Below are positions 24,258-33,830 of a DNA stretch of 64,000 bases, piece by piece (within the stretch, counting starts at the first letter, position 1; each line of letters begins with the position of its first letter). Origin of the DNA: Thalassobaculum sp965228445. Its GTDB lineage: Bacteria; Pseudomonadota; Alphaproteobacteria; Thalassobaculales; Thalassobaculaceae. The position numbers and the translations under genes are program-made. The notes beneath the pieces were generated by a model. The model was not told where the DNA came from. It did not search any database and was given only the letters and a program-made list of their open reading frames with translations. The stretch is from assembly GCA_965228445.1 (NCBI GenBank), contig OZ245813.1, positions 2,046,001 to 2,110,000 of the forward strand. Reading direction: 5' to 3'.

Positions 24258-25778
24258 ATGAGCTGGAGCATCGGTGGCAGCCGTAAGCACCGCGCATCGT
24301 CATCCGACCTGAAGGCCATCTATCAGGCCTTGAACATGTCCCAGGCCGTGATTCAGTTCGCGCCGGACGGCACGATCCTCGATGCCAATGACAACTTCTG
24401 CTCCGCCATGGGCTACGCGGTCGGCGAGATCCGGGGCAAGCATCACCGGCTGTTCGTCGACAAGGCCGAGGCCGAGAGCCAGGACTATGCCGCCTTCTGG
24501 GACTCGCTGCGCAAGGGCACCTACCAGCAGGCCGAGTTCCGCCGCTTCAGCAAGACCGGCCAGGAGGTCTGGATCCAGGCCACCTACAACCCGCTGCTCG
24601 ACTCCTCGGGCAAGGTCTACCGGGTCATCAAATTCGCCACCGACGTCACCGAGCGCAAGCTGAAGGACGCCGACACCGCCGGCCAGCTGGCGGCGATCGG
24701 CAAGTCCCAGGCGATCATCGAATTCGACATGGACGGCAACATCCTGCACGCCAACGACCTGTTCCTAAACGCCATGGGCTACCGGGCGGACGAGGTCCTG
24801 GGCAAGCACCACCGGCTCTTCGTCGAAGACAGCTACGGCGCCAGCCCGGCCTACCGGTCGTTCTGGTCGTCCCTGCGGCTGGGCGAGTTCCAGCAGGCCG
24901 AGTTCAAGCGTTTCGGCAAGGGCGGGCGCGAGGTCTGGATCCAGGCGACCTACAACCCGATCCTCGACATGAACGGCAAGCCCTTCAAGGTCGTGAAGTT
25001 CGCGGTCGACATCACCGAGGCGGTCCACACGCGCCAGGAGAACGAGCGGCTTGCCGCCATGGTGATGGAGAACATGGAGAACATCGGCAACGCGGTGCAG
25101 CTCGCCAACGCCAAGTTCGCCACCACCGCGGAAGCCTCCCACGAGGTGTCGGCCACGGTGCAGCAGGTCGCCGCCGGCGCCGAGCAGCTCGACAGCTCCG
25201 TGCAGGAGATCGCCCGCAGCACCGCCATGTCGACCGAACAGGTCGCCCGGGCCATCGAACAGACCGGCTCCGCCGACCACGCGGTCAGCGATCTCGCCCA
25301 GTCGGCCGAGGCCATGGGCGGGATCATCGAGCTGATCCAGGACATCGCCGCCCAGATCAACCTGCTGGCGCTGAACGCCACCATCGAGTCGGCCCGCGCC
25401 GGCGAGGCCGGAAAGGGCTTCGCCGTGGTGGCCGGCGAGGTGAAGTCGCTGGCCAGCCAGGTGGCGACGGCGACCGACAAGATCTCGACCGAGATCGACA
25501 CGATGCAGTCGGTCTCCGAGGCGGTCGTCAAGGCGCTGAGCGTGATCAAGACCTCGATCGCCGAGATCGAATCCAGCGTGACCGGTGTCGGGGGCGCGGT
25601 CGAGGAACAGGCCGCCGTCACCCGCGAGATCTCGCAGAACATGCAGGTCACCTCGGAGGCGGTGAACCAGATCGACAGCGGGATCAACGAGATCCGCTCC
25701 TCGATCCAGATCGCCGATACCGCATCGACGACCGTGCGCGACGAGATCCAGGTGCTGAAGACCAAGAAGGCGGCCTGA
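24258..25778 (+). CDS. soluble methyl-accepting chemotaxis protein with two PAS domains (506 aa)
   Basis: A cytoplasmic chemoreceptor with no transmembrane helix or signal peptide. Two PAS domains (about residues 20-133 and 145-257) are nearly duplicates, each with GKHHRLFV and VWIQATYNP, resembling Aer2-type or haem/FAD PAS modules. The kinase-control hairpin spans about 275-490. Its tip is DIAAQINLLALNATIESARA (about 364-383), followed by GKGFAVVAGEVKSLA. No CheW-binding pentapeptide tail is present; it ends KTKKAA. It probably senses redox state or a small intracellular ligand. No chemotaxis genes adjoin it, so it must signal to an array encoded elsewhere. Confidence 0.92.
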   Translation: MSWSIGGSRKHRASSSDLKAIYQALNMSQAVIQFAPDGTILDANDNFCSAMGYAVGEIRGKHHRLFVDKAEAESQDYAAFWDSLRKGTYQQAEFRRFSKTGQEVWIQATYNPLLDSSGKVYRVIKFATDVTERKLKDADTAGQLAAIGKSQAIIEFDMDGNILHANDLFLNAMGYRADEVLGKHHRLFVEDSYGASPAYRSFWSSLRLGEFQQAEFKRFGKGGREVWIQATYNPILDMNGKPFKVVKFAVDITEAVHTRQENERLAAMVMENMENIGNAVQLANAKFATTAEASHEVSATVQQVAAGAEQLDSSVQEIARSTAMSTEQVARAIEQTGSADHAVSDLAQSAEAMGGIIELIQDIAAQINLLALNATIESARAGEAGKGFAVVAGEVKSLASQVATATDKISTEIDTMQSVSEAVVKALSVIKTSIAEIESSVTGVGGAVEEQAAVTREISQNMQVTSEAVNQIDSGINEIRSSIQIADTASTTVRDEIQVLKTKKAA

Positions 25779-25820
25779 TCCGCCTTCCCACCGAGATCGA
25801 CAAAACACTTCCGGCGCACC

Positions 25821-25866
25821 CGCCCTCGGATTATAACAAGAAAAAAATTGTTATAATCCGAGGGCG
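25821..25866 (+). promoter_or_regulatory. perfect 19-bp palindrome before the MFS gene; operator, attenuator or terminator
   Basis: The arms 25821-25839 and 25848-25866 are exact reverse complements (CGCCCTCGGATTATAACAA / TTGTTATAATCCGAGGGCG) around the loop GAAAAAAA. The right arm ends six bases before the MFS ATG and includes the only Shine-Dalgarno-like sequence (GAGGG). As RNA it would bury the ribosome-binding site. As DNA the AT-rich core TTATAACAA...TTGTTATAA looks like a repressor operator. It also sits just after the chemoreceptor gene and could terminate it. Confidence 0.7.
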
Positions 25867-25872
25867 TGACGC

Positions 25873-27282
25873 ATGACCGATCATCAGGACGACCGACTGC
25901 TGCGCTGGGGCGAGCTGCTGGGACCGCGCTACCGGGTCGCCACGGTGATGATCGGCCTCGGGATCATGCTGAACGCGGTCAATTTCTTCGTCTTCTCCTC
26001 GCTGGCGCCCAGCGTGGTCCGCGACATCGGCGGGCTGGAGCTGCTGCCCTGGGCGACGACCCTCTACGTCGTCAGTTCCATCGTCTCCTCCGCCGCCGGC
26101 GGACTGGTCCGCGCGCGTATCGGCGCCCGCAAGGCGCTGACCATCGCCATTCTCGGCTTCGCGGCGGGTTCCTTCGGCGTCGGCCTGGCGCCGACCATGC
26201 CCTGGCTGCTCGCCGCCCGCGTGGTACAGGGGCTCGGCTCCGGCCTGCTGATCGCCAACTCCCACGGGCTGATCCGCGACTTCTACCCGCCGAAGAGCTG
26301 GGCCCGGCTGTTCGCCGCCGTGTCCGGCACCTGGGGCATCGCCGCCCTGACCGGACCGCTGATCGGCGGTATCTTCGCCGAACTTCAGGACTGGCGCTGG
26401 GGCTTCTTCGCCATGGTGCCGGTCTGCGCGGTGTTTCTGGTGCTGGTGCTGCGCACGGTCGCCGACCACGATCAGGAGACCAGGAGCGGGCTCGCGCCGG
26501 TGTTCCGGCTGGCCCTGATCGGGCTCGCCGCCCTGCTGATCGGGGCCACCGGCAAGGGCGCGCACGCCCATGAGGAGATCGCCCTCGCCCTGGCCGCGCT
26601 GGTGGTGCTCGCCGCCGCCGTGACCTGGGAACGACGGTCCGCCGCGCCGATCTTTCCCCGCGACATGTTCCGGCCAACCACGCCCCTGGGCGCCGGGGTC
26701 TGCTTCTTCTTCTTCGTCTCGCTGGGGACCGTCGCCACCGGCGTCTACGGACCGTACTTCCTGCAGCTGCTGCACGGCGTGCCGCCGCTGGTGGCCGGCT
26801 ATACGGTGACGGCCCAGTCGGTGTGCTGGACCACCGCGGCCATCCTGTTCTCCGGGTTCGCCGGCACCCGGGCGCGGGTCGCCATCGCCGTCGGACCGCT
26901 GATCACCGCCGCCGGCTGCCTCGGGACCGCCCTGTTCCTGCCCCAGGGGCCGCTGCCGGCGGCGATCGCCGCCATCTGCCTGATCGGCTTCGGCATCGGC
27001 ACCACCTGGGGCCACGTGGCCAAGCGGGTGTTCGACGCCGCCGGAGAGGCCGACCGCGACCGGGTCGGCTCGGCGATGCCGACCATGCAGTCGCTCGGCA
27101 TGGCCTTCGGGGCCGCCGCGGTCGGCGTGGTCGGCGACCGGGTGGGACTGTCGGGCACGCCGGACACCGCAGTGATCGAGGCGGCCGCGCGCTGGACCTA
27201 TCTCGCCTTGCTGCCGGCGGTCGGATTGGCCATTCTCGGCGCCCTGGGCAACGCCCTGCGAACCATTCCGGACCATCGCTGA
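25873..27282 (+). CDS. MFS transporter, drug/multidrug exporter type (469 aa)
   Basis: A polytopic inner-membrane protein with the DHA2-like arrangement. The N-terminal helices carry NAVNFFVFSSLAPSVVRDIGG (about residues 35-55). The motif-A-like loop RARIGARKALTIAILGF lies at about 77-93. Motif C in helix 5 (GTWGIAALTGPLIGGI, about 154-169) marks drug:proton antiporters. About 12-14 helices can be counted. Efflux of a toxic compound is likely. Expression appears gated by the hairpin covering its ribosome-binding site. No dedicated regulator gene is adjacent. Confidence 0.87.
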   Translation: MTDHQDDRLLRWGELLGPRYRVATVMIGLGIMLNAVNFFVFSSLAPSVVRDIGGLELLPWATTLYVVSSIVSSAAGGLVRARIGARKALTIAILGFAAGSFGVGLAPTMPWLLAARVVQGLGSGLLIANSHGLIRDFYPPKSWARLFAAVSGTWGIAALTGPLIGGIFAELQDWRWGFFAMVPVCAVFLVLVLRTVADHDQETRSGLAPVFRLALIGLAALLIGATGKGAHAHEEIALALAALVVLAAAVTWERRSAAPIFPRDMFRPTTPLGAGVCFFFFVSLGTVATGVYGPYFLQLLHGVPPLVAGYTVTAQSVCWTTAAILFSGFAGTRARVAIAVGPLITAAGCLGTALFLPQGPLPAAIAAICLIGFGIGTTWGHVAKRVFDAAGEADRDRVGSAMPTMQSLGMAFGAAAVGVVGDRVGLSGTPDTAVIEAAARWTYLALLPAVGLAILGALGNALRTIPDHR

Positions 27283-27341
27283 GCCGCCTTGGACCAAGGA
27301 CGGTCGCGGGCCGATGGACCAAACCGGCCGCGCATTCTTGC

Positions 27342-27347
27342 TACAAT
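27342..27347 (+). promoter_or_regulatory. extended -10 promoter candidate for pdxJ
   Basis: TTGCTACAAT contains a TGC extension and a TACAAT -10 hexamer (27342-27347), 39 bp before the pdxJ ATG. No good -35 box is seen, which fits extended -10 promoters. Confidence 0.4.
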
Positions 27348-27386
27348 GACCAAGCCAAATATCTGGAGCCTGCCCCGGAGCCCCGC

Positions 27387-28124
27387 ATGATCGCGCTCAG
27401 CGTCAACCTCAACAAGGTCGCCACCCTCCGCAACACCCGCCCCCATGACGACCCGTCGGTGGTGCGGGCGGCGCATACGGTGCTGGATGCGGGCGCCGCC
27501 GGGGTGACCGTCCATCCGCGCCCCGACGCCCGGCACATCCGCGAGCAGGACGTGCTGGACCTGGCCGAGGTGATGAAGGATCCGGCCTATGCCGGGCGCG
27601 AGTTCAACATCGAGGGCTACCCGGACGCGCGCTTCCTGGACCTGATCCGCCGGGTGAAGCCGGATCAGGTAACCCTGGTGCCAGACGCGCCGGACCAGGC
27701 GACCTCCGACCATGGCTGGGACCTGCCCGCGCAGCACAATTTCCTCGCCCCGATCGTCGCTGAGCTGAAGGAGATGGGCTGCCGCGTCTCGCTGTTCGCC
27801 GATGCCGAACCGGCGATCGCCGAGGCCATGGCCAAGACCGGCGCCGACCGGATCGAGATCTATACCGGCCCGTATTTCGAGACCTTCGGCACGCCGGAGA
27901 ACGACGCCGTTCTGAAGGCGGTGACGGAGACCGCCGCCGCCGCCCGGGATCTCGGTCTCGGCATCAATGCCGGCCATGACCTGACCCTGGAGAACCTGCC
28001 GACGCTCGCCCGAGCGGTGCCGTGGATCGACGAGGTCTCCATCGGCCACCACCTGATCGGCGAGGCCCTGTGGATGGGGCTCGACGGCGTGGTGAAGGCC
28101 TACAAGGACTGCCTCGCCGTCTGA
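27387..28124 (+). CDS. pdxJ: pyridoxine 5'-phosphate synthase (245 aa)
   Basis: Condenses 3-amino-1-hydroxyacetone phosphate with 1-deoxy-D-xylulose 5-phosphate to pyridoxine 5'-phosphate, the last ring-forming step of DXP-dependent vitamin B6 synthesis. The TIM barrel starts IALSVNLNKVATLRNTR (about residues 2-18). It contains the phosphate-binding GVTVHPRPDARHI (about 38-50), VTLVPDAPDQATSDHGWDL and the C-terminal INAGHDLTLENL. Length is normal. It is the first gene of an operon with DUF2256, OYE and two ABC permeases, the next start being only 7 nt away. Confidence 0.96.
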   Translation: MIALSVNLNKVATLRNTRPHDDPSVVRAAHTVLDAGAAGVTVHPRPDARHIREQDVLDLAEVMKDPAYAGREFNIEGYPDARFLDLIRRVKPDQVTLVPDAPDQATSDHGWDLPAQHNFLAPIVAELKEMGCRVSLFADAEPAIAEAMAKTGADRIEIYTGPYFETFGTPENDAVLKAVTETAAAARDLGLGINAGHDLTLENLPTLARAVPWIDEVSIGHHLIGEALWMGLDGVVKAYKDCLAV

Positions 28125-28131
28125 GGGGCCG

Positions 28132-28296
28132 ATGGCGCACAGCAAGCCGAGCCTGCCGACCAAGTTCTGCGCCGTCTGCGGCCGGCCCTTCGCCTGGCGT
28201 CGCAAATGGGCCCGCGACTGGGACGCGGTGCGCTACTGCTCGCAGCGCTGCCGGCGCTCCCGGGACCGGTTGCCCGAGCCGGCGGGCAGGCGGTAG
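28132..28296 (+). CDS. DUF2256 zinc-ribbon small protein (54 aa)
   Basis: A very small protein easily missed by gene callers. It reads MAHSKPSLPTKFCAVCGRPF and then WRRKWARDWDAVRYCSQRCR, the full DUF2256 pattern. C13-x-x-C16 and C36-x3-C40 presumably bind zinc, and the KFCAVCGRPF-WRRKW core is highly conserved. The C-terminus is basic. DUF2256 genes are often found next to cryptochrome/photolyase genes. Here it lies 7 nt after pdxJ and 26 nt before the OYE gene, so it is co-transcribed with them. Function unknown. Confidence 0.88.
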   Translation: MAHSKPSLPTKFCAVCGRPFAWRRKWARDWDAVRYCSQRCRRSRDRLPEPAGRR

Positions 28297-28322
28297 CGTG
28301 TGGGGGCAACCGGAGAGCCCCC

Positions 28323-29557
28323 ATGACCGACACTCCCGCCCCCGACACCGCTGGCACTGACCTGCCGAAGCTGTTCACGCCGATCACCCTGCGCGGGGTG
28401 ACGGCGCGCAACCGCGTGATGGTCTCGCCCATGTGCCAATACCACTCAGTGGATGGGGCGCCGACCGACTGGCACATGATGCATCTGGGACGCCTCGCGG
28501 TCGGCGGCGCCGGCATCCTGTTCGGCGAGGAGACAGCGGTCGAGGCGCGCGGGCGCAAGACCCACGAATGTGCCGGCCTCTGGGATAACGCACAGATCCC
28601 GCACTACGCCCGGCTGACCGAGTTCATCCGCCAGCAGGGGGCGGTGCCGGCGATCCAGATCGGCCATTGCGGCCGCAAGGCCGGCTGCCACGGCGCGGTC
28701 AAGGACTGGGCGCCGCTGACGGAGGCCGACGCCGCCGAGGGCCGTCCGCCCTGGCAAGGTCTGGCCCCGAGCCCGATCCCCTACGGCCCCGGCTTCATGG
28801 CGCCGAAAGAAATGGATGCCGACGACATCCGCGACGTGATCGACGCCTTCGGCGAGGCGGCGCGCCGGGCGGTGGATGCCGGCTACGACATCATCGACGT
28901 CCACGGCGCCCATGGCTACCTGCTGCACCAGTTCCTGTCGCCGATCACCAACAAGCGTACCGACGGCTATGGCGGCGACCGCGCGGGGCGGATGCGCCTG
29001 CTGCTGGAGGTGACCGAGCGGGTCCGGGCCGTCTGGCCGCAGGACCGGCCGGTCTTCGTCCGCTTCTCCGTGGTCGACGGCAAGGGCGGCGCCTGGGGCC
29101 TGGAGGACAGCCTGGCGCTCGCCAAGGCGCTGAAGGAGCGCGACGTCGACGTGCTCGACATCTCGTCGGGCGGGATCGGCGGCGAAACCGACATGCCGGC
29201 GCTGCCGCGCACGCCGGGCTATCACGTGCCCTTCGCCGAGCGGATCCGCGCCGCCACCGGCCTGCCCGTGGTCGCAGTCGGCATGATCACCGACCCGCGC
29301 CACGCCGAGGACATCCTGGTCCGCGAGCGGTCCGACATCATCGCCATCGCCCGCGAGTTCATCTGGAACGCCGACTGGGCGGCCCATGCGGCGAAGGCGC
29401 TGGGCGTGCCGGGCGCGAACCGGCTGATGCCGGAAGAATACGCCTACCGCCTGGACCTGCGCGACCGGCAGCAGGCGATGAGCTTCAACCGGCCCGGGGC
29501 GGAGAGTGCCGCGGCCTTCGCCGCCCTGCTCGGCGACGCGGAAGCCACGGCGGCGCA

Positions 29558-29561
<4 letters not shown>
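28323..29561 (+). CDS. NADH:flavin oxidoreductase, Old Yellow Enzyme family (412 aa)
   Basis: An FMN-dependent ene-reductase of the YqjM-like subgroup. The N-terminal RVMVSPMCQYHSVDG (about residues 23-37) has the Cys that tunes the flavin. GHCGRKAGC gives FMN contacts. DVHGAHGYLLHQFLSPITN (about 193-211) has the paired His positions that bind the substrate carbonyl. The C-terminal PVVAVGMITDPRHAEDIL binds the FMN phosphate. It would reduce activated C=C bonds of enals, enones or nitro compounds in the cytosol. Its stop overlaps the next start (ATGA), so it is translationally coupled to a permease gene. Confidence 0.93.
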
Positions 29562-30525
<964 letters not shown>

Positions 30526-30529
<4 letters not shown>

Positions 30530-31437
30530 GACGGATGCTGCGCGATCCCCTGGCGCTGCTCGCGCTGCTGGTCCTGGCGACCCTGGCGCTGGCGGCCCTC
30601 TTCGCGCCGCTGATCGAGACTGCCATGGGCGTCGACGCGGAGGCGGTCGACCTGTTCAACCGCCTCGCCCCGCCCTCACCCGAGCATCCGCTCGGCACCG
30701 ACGAACTGGGCCGCGACCTGCTCCTGCGGCTGCTGGAGGGCGGCCGGGTCTCCCTGTCGGTCGGCCTCTCCGCCGCCCTGGTCGCCTCGGCCCTGGGCAG
30801 CCTGATCGGCCTCGCCTCCGGGTATATCGGCGGCCGGCTCGATGCGGTGCTGATGCGGATCGCCGACGGGGTGATCGCGTTGCCGCTGCTGCCGCTGCTG
30901 ATCGTGCTGGCGGCGGTCGACCTCTCCAAGCTCGGCCTGTCGCCCGAGGCGGCGCAGTCGCAGACCGCCTCGCTGGTGCGGCTGGTCGTGCTGGTATCGC
31001 TGGTCGGCTGGCCGGTCACGGCCCGGCTGGTCCGCGCCTCCACCCTCAGCCTGCGCAGGCGCGAGTTCGTGGAGGCCGCCCGCACCCTGGGCTTCTCGCC
31101 CTGGCGGATCGCCCTGCGCCACGTGCTGCCCAACGCGCTCGGCCCGATCCTGGTCGCCGCCACCCTGTCGGTCGGCAACGTCGTGCTGTTCGAGAGCGTG
31201 CTGTCCTTCCTCGGCCTCGGCGTCCGCCCGCCGACCCCGAGCTGGGGCAACATGCTGACCGGCGCGCAGGAGCTGATCTGGGAGGCGCCGCGGCTGGCGA
31301 TCTGGCCCGGCGTGCTGATCTTCGCCACCGTGGTCAGCGTCAACCTGCTCGGCGACGCCCTGCGCGACCGGCTCGATCCGCGCACCGCCAGACGGCGAAC
31401 GACACGGCCTGCCGCAGCTCGCCAGCCTGTGCGTTGA
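30526..31437 (+). CDS. ABC transporter permease, DppC/OppC type (303 aa)
   Basis: The second permease of the pair. The N-terminal helix MLRDPLALLALLVLATLALAAL is followed by the family motif HPLGTDELGRDLLLRLLEGGR (about residues 54-74). The EAA loop is RREFVEAARTLGFSPWRIALRHVLPN (about 179-204). SFLGLGVRPPTPSWGNML is the conserved C-terminal periplasmic loop. The GTG start at 30526 overlaps the upstream stop by four bases; an ATG at 30535 is possible. The C-terminus ends in a basic tail (RTARRRTTRPAAARQPVR) longer than usual. Confidence 0.88.
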
Positions 31438-31468
31438 CGAATGCCGACCCGCTGACCACTCTGCCGGT

Positions 31469-31879
31469 ATGAGTCGCGCCCTTGCCCTGATCGCCGTCTT
31501 CGTCCTGTCCCTCGGCCTCGCCGCCTGCGAGGAGGAGCAGCCAGTGTCGGGGCCGCAGAATCACCGGGCCGGCCTGCCGCCGAAGGGGCCGGAATATTCC
31601 GGCGATCTCTGCGCGGTGATCCGCAACCGTGCGCCCTTCACCATCACCGGACGCATCGAGCTGAAGGACCACAAACGCGCCACCTTCCGGCTGGCCCGCA
31701 ACAAGACCACCAGGCTCTGTCTGACCGGGACGACCTTCGGGAACTATACGGTGACGCTGGTGGTGACCAACTTCGTCACCATGCCGATCTTCAGCTGCTA
31801 CACCACGGTGGACGAGGCGATCGAGATCTTCGCCCGCCCGAACGGCGACGGCTTCACCTACTCGGCGACGTGCCGGTAG
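31469..31879 (+). CDS. small lipoprotein of unknown function (136 aa)
   Basis: I do not recognise the family. The first 20 residues are a lipoprotein signal (ALIAVFVLSLGLAAC, lipobox LAAC with Cys 20). Four more Cys follow, in LCAVIRN, RLCLTG, FSCYTT and the terminal ATCR, which could make two disulfides in a small beta-rich domain of about 90 residues. The pattern suggests a periplasmic anchored protein. It lies 31 nt after the permease operon and may be its last gene. It ends before a family A repeat. Confidence 0.7.
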   Translation: MSRALALIAVFVLSLGLAACEEEQPVSGPQNHRAGLPPKGPEYSGDLCAVIRNRAPFTITGRIELKDHKRATFRLARNKTTRLCLTGTTFGNYTVTLVVTNFVTMPIFSCYTTVDEAIEIFARPNGDGFTYSATCR

Positions 31880-31906
31880 GTCGGTTCACAGGTAACCAAG
31901 ATAAAT

Positions 31907-32018
31907 GACCTCGCCCTGAGCAGCCCCCGGACTTGTCCGGGGGCGTGTCGAAGGGCCGGCAGTCCGTGCAGGGACGCGCCCTTCGACACGCGCCTGCGGC
32001 GCTGCTCAGGGTGAGGAC
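31907..32018. repeat. intergenic nested inverted repeat, family A copy 2
   Basis: CCTCGCCCTGAGCAGC (31909-31924) pairs with GCTGCTCAGGGTGAGG (32001-32016) with one mismatch. Inside, GCGTGTCGAAGGGC pairs with GCCCTTCGACACGC around 31943-31992. The same words in the same nested order occur at 22261-22378, here turned inside out relative to that copy. It separates convergent genes. Confidence 0.8.
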
Positions 32019-32043
32019 GTGAAGTGTGTATACGGAACGCTGG

Positions 32044-33222
32044 CTACGCCGCCTTCTCGCCCAGCACGTTCTCGACCAGCTCGGTCCAGTAGCTGGCACC
32101 CCAGGTCAGGACCTCGTCGTTGAAGTTGTAGCTCGGGTTGTGCAGGCCCTCGCCCGGCCCGGCCGGACCGTTGCCGATCCAGACATAGGCGCCCGGCTTC
32201 TCCTGCAGCATGTAGGCGAAGTCCTCGCCGCCCATGCTCGGCAGCAGGTCGCCGACCACATTGTCGGCACCCATCAGGCCGCCGGCCACCGCGGCGGCGA
32301 CGCCGGCCTCGGCCTCGCTGTTCACCGTCGCCGGATAGCCGTAGCGGAAATGCAGTTCGCCGCTGCCGCCGTTGGCCGCCGGGATGCCCTCCACGATCGC
32401 CCGCATCCGCTCCTCGGCCATCTTCATGACCTCCTCGGAGTAGGTGCGCACGGTGCCGCGCAGCACGACCGACGGCGGGATCACGTTATAGGCGTCGCCG
32501 GCATGGATCTGGGTGACCGAGACCACGAGGCTGTCCACCGGATGGGTGTTGCGGCTGGCGATCGACTGCAGCGCGCCGACCACCTGGGAGGCCACGACGA
32601 TCGGATCGACGGTCTGATGCGGCATCGCGGCGTGTCCGCCCTTGCCGTGGATGGTGATGTCGAACACGCCGGTGCCGGCCATCATCGGCCCGGGCATCAC
32701 CGCGAGCTTGCCGACCTCGAGACCCGGCCAGTTGTGCATGCCCCACACGCTCTCCACCGGAAAGTCCTTGAACAGGCCCTCCTCGATCATCACCCGGCCG
32801 CCGCCGCCGCCCTCTTCGGCCGGCTGGAAGACGAAATACACGGTGCCGTCGAAGTTCCGGGTCTCCGACAGGTACTTTGCGGCGCCGAGCAGCATGGTGG
32901 TGTGCCCGTCATGGCCGCAGGCGTGCATCTTGCCCTCGGTCTTCGACTTGTAGGGAATGTCGTTGGCCTCGTAGACCGGCAGCGCGTCCATGTCGGCGCG
33001 GAGCGCGATGGCCCGGCCGCTGTCGGTCCTGCCCACCAGCTTGCCGACCACGCCGGTCTTCGCCAGGCCCCGATGGACCTCGACGCCGAACTCTTCCAGC
33101 TTCTTGGCGACGAAGTCGGAGGTCACGACCTCTTCGAAACAGAGCTCCGGGTTCTCGTGCAGGTACCGGCGCCACTCGGTCATGTCGGCATGGAAATCGG
33201 CAATACGGTTGATGATGGGCAT
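32044..33222 (-). CDS. M20 family amidohydrolase, hippurate hydrolase-like (392 aa)
   Basis: A di-metal amidohydrolase of the M20D group, which cleaves N-acyl amino acids. It opens WRRYLHENPELCFEE. The metal site is formed by MHACGHDGHTTMLLGAA (about residues 99-115) and QPAEEGGGGGRVMIEEG (about 134-150). HNWPGLEVGKLAV and the HGKGGHAAMPHQTVDPI lid loop follow. Length is normal and there is no signal peptide, so it is cytoplasmic. It stands alone, separated from the lipoprotein gene by a palindromic repeat. Precise substrate unknown. Confidence 0.9.
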   Translation of the reverse strand: MPIINRIADFHADMTEWRRYLHENPELCFEEVVTSDFVAKKLEEFGVEVHRGLAKTGVVGKLVGRTDSGRAIALRADMDALPVYEANDIPYKSKTEGKMHACGHDGHTTMLLGAAKYLSETRNFDGTVYFVFQPAEEGGGGGRVMIEEGLFKDFPVESVWGMHNWPGLEVGKLAVMPGPMMAGTGVFDITIHGKGGHAAMPHQTVDPIVVASQVVGALQSIASRNTHPVDSLVVSVTQIHAGDAYNVIPPSVVLRGTVRTYSEEVMKMAEERMRAIVEGIPAANGGSGELHFRYGYPATVNSEAEAGVAAAVAGGLMGADNVVGDLLPSMGGEDFAYMLQEKPGAYVWIGNGPAGPGEGLHNPSYNFNDEVLTWGASYWTELVENVLGEKAA

Positions 33223-33485
33223 GGCAGCGCTCCGGATTTCGTTCCGGTCAGATTAGGACCGCTGAAAGCCGGTGTCATCCCATGCTGCACAGCAACAAAG
33301 TGATGCGTTGCACGAAAGGCTGGGACCCGGATTCCACACACCACCGACGCGAGAACTCAGGCGACATGAGGAAAGCGCGTAGAACCCCGGCCGTGCTCTA
33401 GGGAGTCTGGAAACAGAAAGTGAACTCCGCGGGACCGGCCGGCGAGAAGGGCTTCTCCGTTTTCCTTCAGGAGCCGTCCCCGCCG

Positions 33486-33821
33486 ATGGATCGATCGACA
33501 TGGTGCGCCGCAGAAGCGGCGGACAAATTGCTGACCGCCGTTCAGAGCCTTCTCCCGACCAGCCACGAGACCGGCCCCCGGCCACATCACAGCACGATGC
33601 GCACGGTCACCCTCTGCGTCTCCGAGATACTGGTCGATGCCGGGCTGTGCAGCAGTGACGAGTGCCGGGTTGACTGTCAGCAGACTAGCCGCGGTCAGAT
33701 CGCCGAGATCCTGCGGTCGCTGCTGACCGTACTGGACGACGAGTCGGAACACTCGGACGAAGCGGCCGCCGCCATCCTGACCGAGCTTCACGCTCGGCTG
33801 TTGATCCTCCAGGACGGCTGA
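33486..33821 (+). CDS. small protein of unknown function (111 aa)
   Basis: I do not recognise it. Residues 10-50 predict helices, then SRGQIAEILRSLLTVLDDESEHSDEAAAAILTELHARLLIL gives an acidic, helical C-terminal half with a sensible codon bias. Three Cys lie in LCSSDECRVDC, a cluster that could bind a metal. The start is uncertain: an in-frame GTG at 33420 would add 22 residues, and neither start has a well-placed ribosome-binding site. It is convergent with the ankyrin gene, 9 nt apart. A spurious frame cannot be ruled out. Confidence 0.45.
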   Translation: MDRSTWCAAEAADKLLTAVQSLLPTSHETGPRPHHSTMRTVTLCVSEILVDAGLCSSDECRVDCQQTSRGQIAEILRSLLTVLDDESEHSDEAAAAILTELHARLLILQDG

Positions 33822-33830
33822 CCGGACGTC

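Noticed and set aside
33357..33791. Minus-strand frame opposite the 111-residue gene
   Set aside because: Its translation is Arg/Gly/Ala-rich without predicted structure, and it lacks a ribosome-binding site. The plus-strand reading is less biased, though itself only moderately supported.
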